Of a DNA stretch of 64,000 nt, positions 46,911-57,370 are shown one piece after another. Numbering within the stretch: position 1 is the stretch's first letter; each line of letters opens with the position of its first letter. Below the pieces are notes generated by a model. The model saw only the letters and a list, made by a program, of their open reading frames with translations. It was not told where the DNA came from and searched no databases. The position numbers and the translations under genes were made by a program. The DNA comes from Corythucha ciliata (Eukaryota > Arthropoda > Insecta > Hemiptera > Tingidae): assembly GCA_038030265.1 (NCBI GenBank), contig CM075939.1:34143253-34207252 (forward strand), written 5' to 3'.

Positions 46911-47395
46911 GACAGCAGCCTGTGGGGAAAAGTGCATTTCATTCATGCGACAATCGACTCAAACCTCATAAGTTTGAATGATATCAATAAATTATGAATG
47001 CAATTTAGGCCGCTATAAAGATTTTAATTGCTAATAACTCCTCTTACCACATCCTCGCTTCCAATCGTATAGGCAACCCATCCGACTCTGTTCACTGTGG
47101 TATGGTGTACACTTATCATTTTCATCATTTTGTTCCCGCCGAGTTGGTGCCAAAAAAGGGCCTGCAGTAAATTTTTATGATTTTGACTTTCTACCGTGGA
47201 ATTCGTCTCGACTAGTCTTCCAATGAGGTTCCCCCAAAGTTTTTCACCCGAAAATAGTAGTTATTACGCCACGAGTCATTACGCCTGAGTCGTCGGTGGG
47301 GAGGGGGGTGTCACTATGTAGTGTAGTTGGAAACCCACGCTCTAGTCAGTAACACATCGTTTCTCTCCTGATTTAAACCCTTCTTTTCTCTTGGA
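46911..47395. other. Non-coding stretch
   Basis: No array, inverted repeat or convincing reading frame seen. Confidence 0.4.
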
Positions 47396-47665
47396 GGGTG
47401 GTTTTTACGCTCTAAACCTTGTCTGAAGATGGTCTAGTTGACCGAAACCATGGCCACAAATTAATAAAGACACTTTAAACGTAGAAAGATTACCATTTTT
47501 CACCAAAAAGCTTAAGGGGTCGAGGAAACCCGTCTGAAACACCACCTTAAGCTTTTTGGTGAAAAAGGTAATCTTCTCCACGTGTAAAGTGTCTTTATTA
47601 ATTTGTGGTCATGGTTTAGGTCGACTAGACCATCTTCTGACGATGTTTAGGGCGTAAGAAACACC
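47396..47665. repeat. ~120-bp inverted repeat with CTGAAGA/GAAA motif
   Basis: Arms about 47396-47516 and 47543-47665 share CACAAATTAATAAAGACACT and CACCAAAAAGCTTAAGG, with about one mismatch in ten. The left arm reads CTGAAGA, a GGTC...GACC hairpin, GAAA (47423-47447). In the right arm the GAAA has become TAAA. Confidence 0.8.
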
Positions 47666-48363
47666 CTCGTCAAACATTATTTTGAGCATACATATCGGCA
47701 CAAAACGTAGTTTTCGGACTTATTTAACGAGCATATTTTAAGTTTTTAAAACATATTTCGAGGTTTTTTCGTGCATTTGAATCCGAGCTCTAATTAAGGG
47801 GGCCCAGAAAATCATGGAAAATCATTTTTACAATGATGGAAAAACATGGAAAATCATTTTTTTTTTCCTGATATTTTTTTCCTCTTTGCGGCTGGGGTTT
47901 CCTTGTCATAGAGGGGAATTTTCATTCAAATACAATAATCTTGATTTTTTTCTAGTGATGATTTTTATTCCATATCCGGGCGCCCCAAGGCTGTCTCCTA
48001 GCTCCTACCCTGATGCCTATATACCACCCTGATGATTTAGCATGAGCAATACGACACAGTACAGTCGCGTATACGAAATTACGAATAGGCCTCCGTTCTG
48101 CGTATACTTGGTGAGGGTATTGTGAGCCTTGCGTCACTAAATGAGCACGTAACTATCCAGCGCAACTCGTTATATAGGATCATTCACTTCCTGAGGTATG
48201 TGACCACTGCATTATTAACACCGTTTGATTTGCCTTCAAGAGAATATTTATTTTAGGGTTGATGATTGCATCGTCAAAGAACATTATCAACAGCTAAATT
48301 TTCGCATACGCTTTGCTTATTTCTCATACATTAGCAGATAAGAATTGACTCGTCTTACGAGAA
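47666..48363. other. Non-coding stretch
   Basis: Repeats of ATGGAAAATCATTTTT at 47813-47865 (three partial copies). Nothing else recognised. Confidence 0.4.
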
Positions 48364-50416
48364 TACTATAATAGGCCAGTCAATATAAACATCAAACATC
48401 GCAAATATGCATGTAATTGTTTTTTCTTTTGCACATTGTTAGGGCCAATGAGAGTAGTTTATACTCGAGTTTGCAACCTTCAAAACCTTGTGCTCAACTC
48501 GTGGCACTCGAAAAACCACGAAATTCCATCAATTTTTTAGGTTGTTAAACAAAAATACCAGAAGAAAGCGTTTTTCGAGCGTGACCACAGTATACATTGT
48601 TGAAGCCAACTAAATTTGCTACAATTTAAGCCCAGTCCGAGCGTCCTACGTTTGTTATTTTCAGAGATACAGCCAATCAAGAAATATGTAATATGACCAA
48701 AAAGCGAGATTTTATTGACAGGGATATTTTTCAAGACCCGTAGCACTCAAACATAATGTTCCTACAGAATATCCACGCGAGAATAATTCTTAGGCAGTAG
48801 GTCAATTTGACTCTGACGCTATATTGCCTAAAATTTATTTTCGCGTAGATATTCTATAGGACATGGTGAATGGTACTTGGTTGAGCAAAATAATAGGGGT
48901 GATTAAACATCCAAAACAACAAAAATTGTCTCATGACCTAGGGTCCGATTTCCCTTCCTAGTCGAGTTAATAGAGATTTTTTCACGTTTTTCGGCACATC
49001 ACTGGTTTTCGCAACAAAAACAGCTGTAACTTGGGAAGCATGCGTCCTAGGTTAAATCCAACGATACCAATGAAAAGAGCACACTTTTTTCTGTGTGAGT
49101 AAGGACATTTTGTCCAAAGTTAGCGAAAGGTTCTTGGAGTAAACTGGGAAAATATCAGGATATTTTAAAAAATGTCAGTTTTTGACAACTGTTCAAAGCT
49201 AGACTACATTAGCCATGGTGCTCCTAGCGCCCAGCAAATTCCTCTAAAACTGTATGAAGTAACTTGGTTTAATACTTCATGCTTATTTTACTCCTGTCCT
49301 TCGCAATGTTTTGAAAAAAATCCATTGTTATATACCAAAAAATAAGGCAATTAGGCCCATTTTGAGTGCCTAAAAGAAGATACGAAAGCTATTTCAAGAA
49401 ATTGTTTTCAGCTTATTCCACTTTTATTTGTCTTTCCTCATAGATTAGCATAGGAAAAGTGAATTAAGCTGAAAAAAAAAAGTTTTGGGAATGGCTCTTG
49501 ATCTTCTTGTAGGCACTCAAAATGGGCCTAATTGCCTCATTTTTTGGTATAACACTGGATTTTTATCAAAAAATTGCAAAGGACAGGAGTAAAATAAGCA
49601 TGAAGTTTTAAACTAAGTTACTTCATACAGTTTTAGAGGAACTTGCCAGGTGCTGAGAGCACCATGGCTAATGTAGTCTAGCTTTGAACAGTTGTCAAAA
49701 ACTGACATTTTTAAAAATATCCTGATATTTTCCCAGTTTACTCAAAGAATCTTTCGCTATCATTAGACAGAATGTCTTTACTCACACACAAAAAAGAGTG
49801 CTCTTTTCAGTGGTGTCGTTGGATTTAACCTAGGACGCTTACTTCCCATGTTACAGATGTTTTCTTTGCGAAAACCCGTGATGTGCTAAAAACAACAAAT
49901 TGATTATCTGAACTAGGAATGGAAATCTGACCTTAGGTCATGGGCAATTTTTTGTTGCATTTTGGGTGTACAATCATCCCTCTCATTTTGTTCAACCAAG
50001 TACCAATCACCGTGTATTTGAGTGCTACGGGTCTTGAAAAATTACCCTACCAATAAAATCTCGCTTTTTGGCGAGATTAGGTATTTTGTTGATTTCCTGT
50101 ATTTCCTGAACTAACAGACCCAGGATGCTCGGGCATGGCTTAAATTGTAGCAAATTTAGTTGGCTTTAACAATGTATACTGTGGTCATGCTCGAAAAACT
50201 CTTTCTTCTGGTATTTTTGTTTAAAAAACCAGAAAAAGTGATGAAATTTCTTAGTTTTTCGATTGCCATGAGTTAAGCACAAGGTTTTGAGGGTTGCAAA
50301 CTTGAGTAACAACTGCTCTCATTGTTCCTAACAACACGCAACAAAAAAATCAATTACATGCATGTTTGCGATTTACCCCGATTTTTGTGTCTATATTGAC
50401 TGGTCTATAATGATAG
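48364..50416. mobile_element. 2.05-kb palindrome (fold-back element)
   Basis: The two halves are reverse complements with scattered mismatches from about 48364/50416 to a ~26-bp loop at 49427-49452. Matched landmarks: TAAATTTGCTACAATTTAAG with CTTAAATTGTAGCAAATTTA, AGACCCGTAGCACTCAAA with TTTGAGTGCTACGGGTCT, and CAGCTTATTCCACTTTT with AAAAGTGAATTAAGCTG. The left arm carries a 100-bp insertion absent from the right. The solo end at 39719 shows that inner parts also move alone. No protein frame. Confidence 0.85.
48761..48860. mobile_element. 100-bp inverted-repeat insertion in one arm of the palindrome
   Basis: Ends CCTACAGAATATCCACGCG and, inverted, CCTATAGAATATCTACGCG, pairing over about 36 bp to TTAGGCA. 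The corresponding site in the right arm lacks it, so it inserted after the palindrome formed or was lost from one side. Confidence 0.7.
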
Positions 50417-53329
50417 TCAATAAACATCAGTTTTTTATTGGACATAATTATTTCCTGTTTGTTAAATGTTAATTAAATTAATCCGAAGTTGAATAGTACA
50501 ACTCAACTTCTGGCTCCATGCCATGGCACACTCACCAAGTACATAGAATAATTTCAATTGAAAATAATAAACCTTTGTTCGCGACGCTTTTTGTACAAAA
50601 TGAGATTGCTTTCAAAGTATTATCATCCCTTATTGTTACGTAAGGAGAAATGTAAACGCAAGTATGAAAACGTCAAGGTAAGAGGAATACATCAACGAGG
50701 CTTAACCCATTAATAGGAACTGACCCCACAACAACGTGGCGCAGAGCGCAGATGAATGTAAGCGTATTTATTGTACGTCGTATGTCGCCATTGAGATATC
50801 ATTTGGTTGTGCTGCTGCGTTGACAGATCCTTATAGAATTTTGACGAATCCAATAAAGCGGATATTTAACAACTAACACGCTTCTCTATAATACTCGTCT
50901 TTTCAAAACGATGAAAAGGCCCCCCCCCCCTTCAAACAAAGTGAGGACTCCCCTCCTCCACCAATCACGTTTACACATATGACATCCCATACAAGTCGTA
51001 CAGTCGAGGGCAAAAACTAAACTTCACTAGTCTAGGCTGGACATGTCGCGAGCGGTCCGAGGGGATGGTTGAAACGAGGCACTTATCACATAGTCCATTG
51101 CTGCTCGACTGTCAGGCTAAAAACGTGAAATACTCCTACAGACTCGATCAAAGTTTTGAATTTGTTTTATTGTTAACAATCTACTGCACGAATTTTTTCG
51201 TGAATTTCCGGAAACAGTGAGAAAAAAGGGCTTAGAAGATGCCACACTCAAATAAAAACAGATATGGAAGGTTTAAGTTGAAATCCTCGCTTGAGGGCAG
51301 AAAATGACATCTTACGTTTTATGCTACTAGAACTTGGTTATAACTTATATTGAGCGTGACTGGATCTATTTTGAAGAATCCGTAAGCCTGTACATACTTC
51401 TCGTATAACATCAGATCTCAACCAAAGAAAATCGAATTTGTGAAAAAAGGGGAAAATGTCTAGACGAATTCAAATAGGGAGGATCAATCTAGTCCGAGCA
51501 TGTCGGTGATTTGGCTTCCAACAATTTTAGAGGAAACGTTCTAATGACGTATTTTAGGATTTACTGTTATATCCTCACAATCTGAATAAGTTTGACGATT
51601 TCGGTCGACCCAACTCTCGTTATAACACGTAACCCCCTCCCCAAACAATTCTGAGCAGCCAATAGACGTGGTGGGGGGGGGATTGCGCACTGAGGCTAAA
51701 ATTGTTTTGAATTAAAGTCACAAATTGTTCAACATAGCTGTCAGTCATTCTCCCAGTTCAGAACTTTCATGAGAGCTAATTTCAACTGTACGGATTAAAG
51801 TTGAAACTATTAAGTTCTCTCATGGTTGCGCTCATTGTCTGAGCTATACGTACATGTACGTATACAGCGAACGATGTTAACAGTAAATGGACTGCAGGAG
51901 TGAAAGAACCTCCCTAATCCCTCCATCGTAGATTTCTCCTAATATTTGCAAACCCCGTTTAACAAAATTCTGCTTGGTATATAAATTAGTTCAAATTTCG
52001 AGCCCTTTTAACGGAAACTAATTAATTCAAATATGGCGTGTGAAACAATTATTTCCTGACCTTGCATAATTTAAATTACGTTTTTTTTCTCCCTCGCATA
52101 CTTTCTCTCTCTGTCTTTCTCTCACACACTTAATCTCAAGTGCATAATATCGTTGCACAACTGCAACGAAAGAAATATATAAATAAATATCGTAAAATGT
52201 GTGTTTCATGAGTATGCTCCACCGAGTTTACGTTTATTTCAACGTGACACTCTCAACATTTATAGAAGTTGGAAGGAGAGAACCGTTTTTTGGGGGTTTT
52301 CAGTTTGTTGATGGATAAGAAAGAAGAGGCGTGCCCAAACTGCCCATTTCACGATCATTTTTTTAATTGCTCAAAGTTTTTCACAGCAATAAAGAAAAAT
52401 AGAGAGAAGCAGAAAACTTGAAAGATCTACCCAAAAATAGTTTTTAAATTTTTTTTATGGTTAACCATTTAATGCACGTGCCGAGCAATGTGAGAATTTA
52501 ACTAAATGGCCTTGGCTGGGGTGAATCCGTCTATTACTATAGGGAAGACGCGCTCAGAAAATTGTGCGCAGAGGACTTCACTCCTTCCCATGCACAACCA
52601 AAGTAACCGAGCTATTATAACCATGGGTTTAAATAAGTGAGAAATCATCACTGTGGGAAAACTTGTTTTTAGGATCGTTTTAATTTGCCTAACCTAAGCA
52701 AAAGATTCAATAGAAAAATCAAAACGAATGGGACGGAAATCTCTTCTGCTATTAACCATTTTTACCAGACCTCGCTGTTTGCTGGAGAGAGAGAGTGAGA
52801 GAGAAGAGAAAGAGAGAATGATTGAGCGAGAGAGTTAGAGGGAGTGAGTGAGTGAGAGAGTATGTGTGGATGGAGTGAGACCACTCACTCACTTGAGAGT
52901 GAGGTATAGAGCTACTGAGATAATTGCTTAAAAAGAGTTTTGATATCGTTCTCGGATTATTCGATAACGCACTCGCACGTGGAAAATAATATGTTGAAGA
53001 AAAACGAGATAGTAGTTTTAAAATGCATTATCTGGTTGTTAAAATTGCGCCACGGACAATGAGGGAAATATTTCAAGGTCGATCTCCATTCAAAAGAAAT
53101 CATAGATTGAGAGAAGACATCACTTGGCCACCGCAAAGTTTCCCTGATCCTTGTTCTACCTTTATATGCTCCAAGTGTGAACTGGAATAGTTAGGCCAAG
53201 AATCCTTTATGGAGAGGAATGGTGGGACTGGTGTAAGGGCAATTAGAATGCCCAGTAAGGTTCAGATTCAGACGCTGGCTTGTTTCGCGAACCTTGGTTC
53301 CTTCAGCACTTAATCACATTTCAAAGAGG
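50417..53329. other. Long non-coding stretch
   Basis: No array or convincing exon over 2.9 kb. Holds a C10 run near 50920-50930, a TACGTACATGTACGTA palindrome near 51848-51863, a 20-bp hairpin near 51769-51826 (CATGAGAG...CTCTCATG) and (GA)n at about 52786-52862. Confidence 0.45.
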
Positions 53330-54087
53330 TTGGCTGGAGGGCTTGGGTCATTAAAAACCAGATTCGCTGAACAAGTTCATCCCAATAAAGTAATTTCGTT
53401 GATTTCGCTATACTACGGCCCGTATTCGTAGACGTCACTAAGCCCGCGTATTTGCTTATTTCGATTCAAAACAAATGATTCACAAATTAGAAAGACCGAC
53501 TTGAAGCCGTTTGAGGAAATACGCCGAGCTCAAGTGACGGCTACGAATGCGAGCCCATATATGAATATAATTTCACGCTGTTGTCCAATTCAAAAAGCAA
53601 TCGCGGCGTTGGTTCATTTTAAAATGCAATTTCACGAGTCTAAAGGACCGTATACACGAGCAATAAAGTTGAAGAGTAAACTTGCTCATTTCGTTCACTC
53701 TGAAGCAATAAGTTCTGCAACATTTTCCCTATGTCACCAATATGAGCACTAATGGCACTAATATGATATCCTATTTCACAAGCGTCACGAAAATATTTAA
53801 CTGGCTCGAAATTAGGCTAATCTCTCAGTGAGAAGGGCTGAAATTCCCCTTAGACTCTGAAAACAAATCAAGTCGTGCCATACACTTCTTGCTGAACGAA
53901 AAGGAAAAGTGTCTGAGAGCTCTCTCAGCAATAATTTTCGCTGATTTAAATTCAATTTAGTCGGATTGGCTAAAAAAAACACAAACAATTTCACGCGTTT
54001 AGGGCACTCGAAAAAACCTATTTTGAAGCGGTTGACTCCAAAACTGAAATTTCGTGGAGTTGCCTCGTTCAAACACAATTTCACCAG
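53330..54087. repeat. Family A array, degenerate
   Basis: Units TAATTTCGTTGATTTCG, AATTTCACGCTGTTG, CAATTTCACGAG, AATTTCACGCGTTTAGGGCAC and AATTTCGTGGAGTTGCCTC occur with gaps. The part 53415-53560 and 53640-53930 carries few clear units. A MITE follows directly. Confidence 0.55.
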
Positions 54088-54224
54088 GGGGCCTATTCTC
54101 TAACTCCGAAGCAATAGCTTTTTGGAAGTCATATGTTTATTTCATTCATTTTCTTCGAACAAATGAATGAAATAGACACATGGCTGGCGAAAAAAATATT
54201 ACTTCTTGTTAGAGAATAGGCCCC
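54088..54224. mobile_element. MITE of 137 bp with GGGCCTATTCTCTAAC ends, copy 2
   Basis: Same length and termini as 27224-27360 and about 90% alike by eye. CAG flanks both sides (54085-54087, 54225-54227). It inserted in a family A array, the first copy in a family B array. Confidence 0.8.
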
Positions 54225-54249
54225 CAGGCTGGCTCCCTGAAAAAAACAG

Positions 54250-54744
54250 AATGAGGAAGTAACATAAAAAATAAAAATTGCTGGAGACATTTTTTTTCTA
54301 AAGAAAATGACTAAATATGACCAGGAATTGAATATTAGTGCGTAAATGATTGATTTCGATTTATAGCGAAATAATAAAACTTGCCAATTTTTTTTTGTTA
54401 CCTTAAACGGCCGGTCTGTGACTCGTGACGTAGCTAAGGGGTCGTGACCCCTCCCAACCCTCCGCATCATGGCTGTTATCATGTGTTGCCCCTTCTTGAC
54501 CATCCCCTTTCTCTAAAGTCCTATTGTTTGATTTGTGGGAAGCCATTGTGAAGGTTATGCGAAGGCTGTTATTGCGTCATCAGTCTATCTAGCCTATTTC
54601 AAACGGGTCCCGCAACCCAATAGTTTTAAAAATTAATAAAAAAATATAGGTCCTGATTTTATGTGAACGGTTTGTGTTTTCATGAGTTTTGGTAACCAAG
54701 CTATCACGACGGCATGGTTTTGGAAAATATGTTACTTCCTCATT
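54250..54744. mobile_element. MITE with AATGAGGAAGTAACAT termini, copy 2 (495 bp)
   Basis: Aligned from end to end with 21904-22351. A ~45-bp extra segment starts near 54611 (CAACCCAATAGTTTT). It lies between two blocks of family A repeats, which suggests insertion into one array. Confidence 0.8.
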
Positions 54745-54754
54745 ATGCGGGGAT

Positions 54755-54960
54755 GTCTTATTGAAAACCAAAGTTTCGTGCTGCTGACCCATTTAGAAGG
54801 AAATTTCGGGGAGCTGGCTAGTTAAAAACAAATTTCGTGACCCGATCAAAGAAATTTCACGGGGCTGGGGTCTCTCAAAATAAAAAATTTGGCTGCAGCA
54901 AAAACGAAATGGTGCGGTTTTGACCGATTCAAAAAGCAATTTTCATGGTTCATACAAGGA
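54755..54960 (+). repeat. Family A array fragment
   Basis: AAAGTTTCGTGCTGCTGACC, AAATTTCGGGGAGCTGGCTA, AAATTTCACGGGGCTGGGG: about seven units continuing the array broken by the two MITEs. Confidence 0.65.
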
Positions 54961-55289
54961 GCTAATTCGATCGGTTGATTAATTTTGAATAAAACAGTTT
55001 CAAGGTTTTACGTCTTTCATCAACTATGATGATTGATGGATGATTTTTCGTTCAGCACAGTGAGTGGCGTGGGGGGGGGGGAGACCTGAGCATCGTGTTT
55101 CTTAAATAGGCCTTGACTATTCTCCTCATGGTCGAGAAAGAAGAACGCTCCGCAGAAGATTAAAAAACGGGCAAAAAAAGCGATTGAGATTGATTAAATG
55201 GCGGGGGGGGGGGCTAATAGCCCCACTCTAAATCATCCGCCAATGCGCGAGCGGGGGTTCAAATTGGAGACGCGTCTTTCACAACCCGG
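54961..55289. other. Non-coding stretch with G homopolymers
   Basis: Contains G10 at about 55072-55081 and G11 at about 55202-55214. No gene or array. Confidence 0.4.
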
Positions 55290-55965
55290 TGTCACCAGGA
55301 AAAACACGAATTCACCGCAGAAATTCAGAAAAATCGCTAAATTCAAGGCTAAAATGGTGAAAAATCGCTAATCCATGGCTTATTCACCGACAAAATTGAG
55401 AAGAAGCACTGAAAGTGAGAAAAAACGCTAATTCACGGTTTAAATGAAGAAAACGTCAAATTCACGGCTTCTAATGGTAGGTATAACTTTGGTGCCAGAA
55501 AAAAAAAAAAAAAAAAAATCGCTAATCCTCTGCCAAATGCAGAAAAATCTTTAGGTAATTCGCGGACGAAAATTGGGGAAAAACTCTACTTTGAGGAGAA
55601 ATGTAGAAGAATCTGAGAAAATCTGCCAACTCGAGGAAAAATTGGAGAAAAATCGCAAATTCGTAACTGAAATGAAGATAGATCACATATTCTCAGCTAA
55701 AATGGGGGAAAATATCCAATTCACCGATGAAATTGGGAAGAAGTGCTGAAGTGTTGAAAAAACGCTAATTCGCGGTTAACGTAGAGAAAAATCCAAATCG
55801 TGGCTTAACTCGGACAGGGCCTTGATGGGGTGCTGGTGAAAGATTCGCCGGGGGCCGCATAATGTCTAAGGCCGGCACTGCTGAACGTATACTCGTGCCT
55901 CCAATTCGCTCTCACACACACAACACATGACAGAGTGACCGATCGCAAAATTCAGGGGCGGTTTC
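55290..55965 (+). repeat. Family C array block, inverted partner of 62186-63022
   Basis: Units CGCTAATTCACGGTTTAAAT and relatives at about 30 bp. The whole block, including a single poly-A site at 55499-55518, the word TAACTTTGGTGCCAG and the end CTAAGGCCGGCACTG plus CACACACACAACACATGA, reappears in reverse complement at 62186-63022 in the same order. Confidence 0.8.
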
Positions 55966-56279
55966 AGGCTTCCGTGACGGGGGTGGCGGTAAAATGTGTT
56001 CCCTCCGCCCACTTATCCAATTCGCCTAATTTCATAATTTTCTTAATATAAAAAACAGTAGCCCGAACTCGAAAGCGCACTGTCTCTGTTTTCCAAAAAC
56101 TGGATTTTATATTGCAGTATCTGATACCTGCTCAAGAATATAAATGAATGCGTGGTGTGGCGATTTGATTAAAACAAAAAATCTTGGAATACGGCCCCAT
56201 AATCCCGAACATTCTACCAAATCCAGGTGTTTTCTTTCAATATCTGATCCAAAACAAGTCCTGCGCGTTTGGCATTTTG
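55966..56279. other. Non-coding spacer between arrays
   Basis: Nothing recognised apart from a GGGGCGGTTTCAGGC segment near 55956. Confidence 0.4.
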
Positions 56280-57370
56280 AACATACGTTTCGCTCTCTCA
56301 AAACCAAATTTTACAGGTATCGCTCGTTCTAATACAAATTGTAGGGATTTTTTATCGCTCAAAAACAAAATTTCTTTGGTTTGGCTCTTCCGAACCCCGA
56401 TTTCGCGGACATCTTAGAAAACTAAATTTTGCGAATTCTTCCATTAAAACCCCGATGTCGTGGGGTTTGCTCTTTCCAAACCCAATTTCACCAGTTTTCG
56501 CTCTTTCATCAAACCCTAATGTCGTAAATTTGGCTTCTTTAAACCCTGATTTCAAGGATTTTCGCTCCTTGAAAACAGAATTTTTGGATTTGGCTCTTTC
56601 AAAACCCAATTTCGGTGATTTACGGTTTATGATAAACCAAATTCTAGGGCATAAACTCTTTCTATAATTTTTGTTAATACGAAAAACTAGTTTGGCTTAT
56701 TTGAAAACCAAATTTAGCGACTTTGGCCTTTTAAGACGACAATATTGCCACGGAAATTCGCTCTTCCATAGCGAATTTGGCATAGTGGATTCGGCTTCTT
56801 CAAAACAGAATTTGTCATTTCAAAAATCAATTGCGCTTTTTCCTCTTTTATATAAAAAAACTAAAAACTCTTCCTTTTCCTCTTTCAAAACAAAATCAAC
56901 AAGTTTGTGGCTTTAGTTCTTTCTAAACTCGTTTTCTCAGCTTTGACGCTTGTTTTGGGTATCTCAAAAAGACAAATTTTGTTATTTTTGCTATTGCAAA
57001 CCCCAGTTACACGAATTTCCGAATGGAAAACCTCCACATTCGTTTCCTTCAAATCCCAATTTCAGGCGATTTTGCTCTTTTATTCCGTAGGCTACGCTTT
57101 TTCAAGAGCCAAATTTCGTGGATTTGGCTCTTTCAAACCAAAATTTCGCAAACTTTCAGTCTTTCAAACACATTATACCCAAATTTCAGGATTCACGTTT
57201 AAAACAAGTTTCATAGCTTCAGCTTTTTGTGTAGTTTTTGGCTAATTAAAAAATTAATTCGGCTCATTAAATACCAAATGTCGTGATTTTGGCTCTTTCA
57301 TATTACAATTTCTCCCGATTTTCGCTCTTCTATACAACCAAATGTAAATGTCTCGGATTTGGTCCCTTCA
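56280..57370 (+). repeat. Family A degenerate ~30-bp array, longest block
   Basis: About 35 units. The AATTTCGCG-like cores between 56304 and 56610 are spaced by 26 to 35 bp, mean about 30. Right halves read TTTGGCTCTTTCAAAACCC. Frames stay open for 70-110 codons on both strands because units share composition, not because of coding. Confidence 0.75.

Noticed and set aside
56352..57245. Repeat-protein-like frames in the longest A array
   Set aside because: Unit length varies from 26 to 35 bp, so no frame is kept. The open frames are short and by-products of composition.
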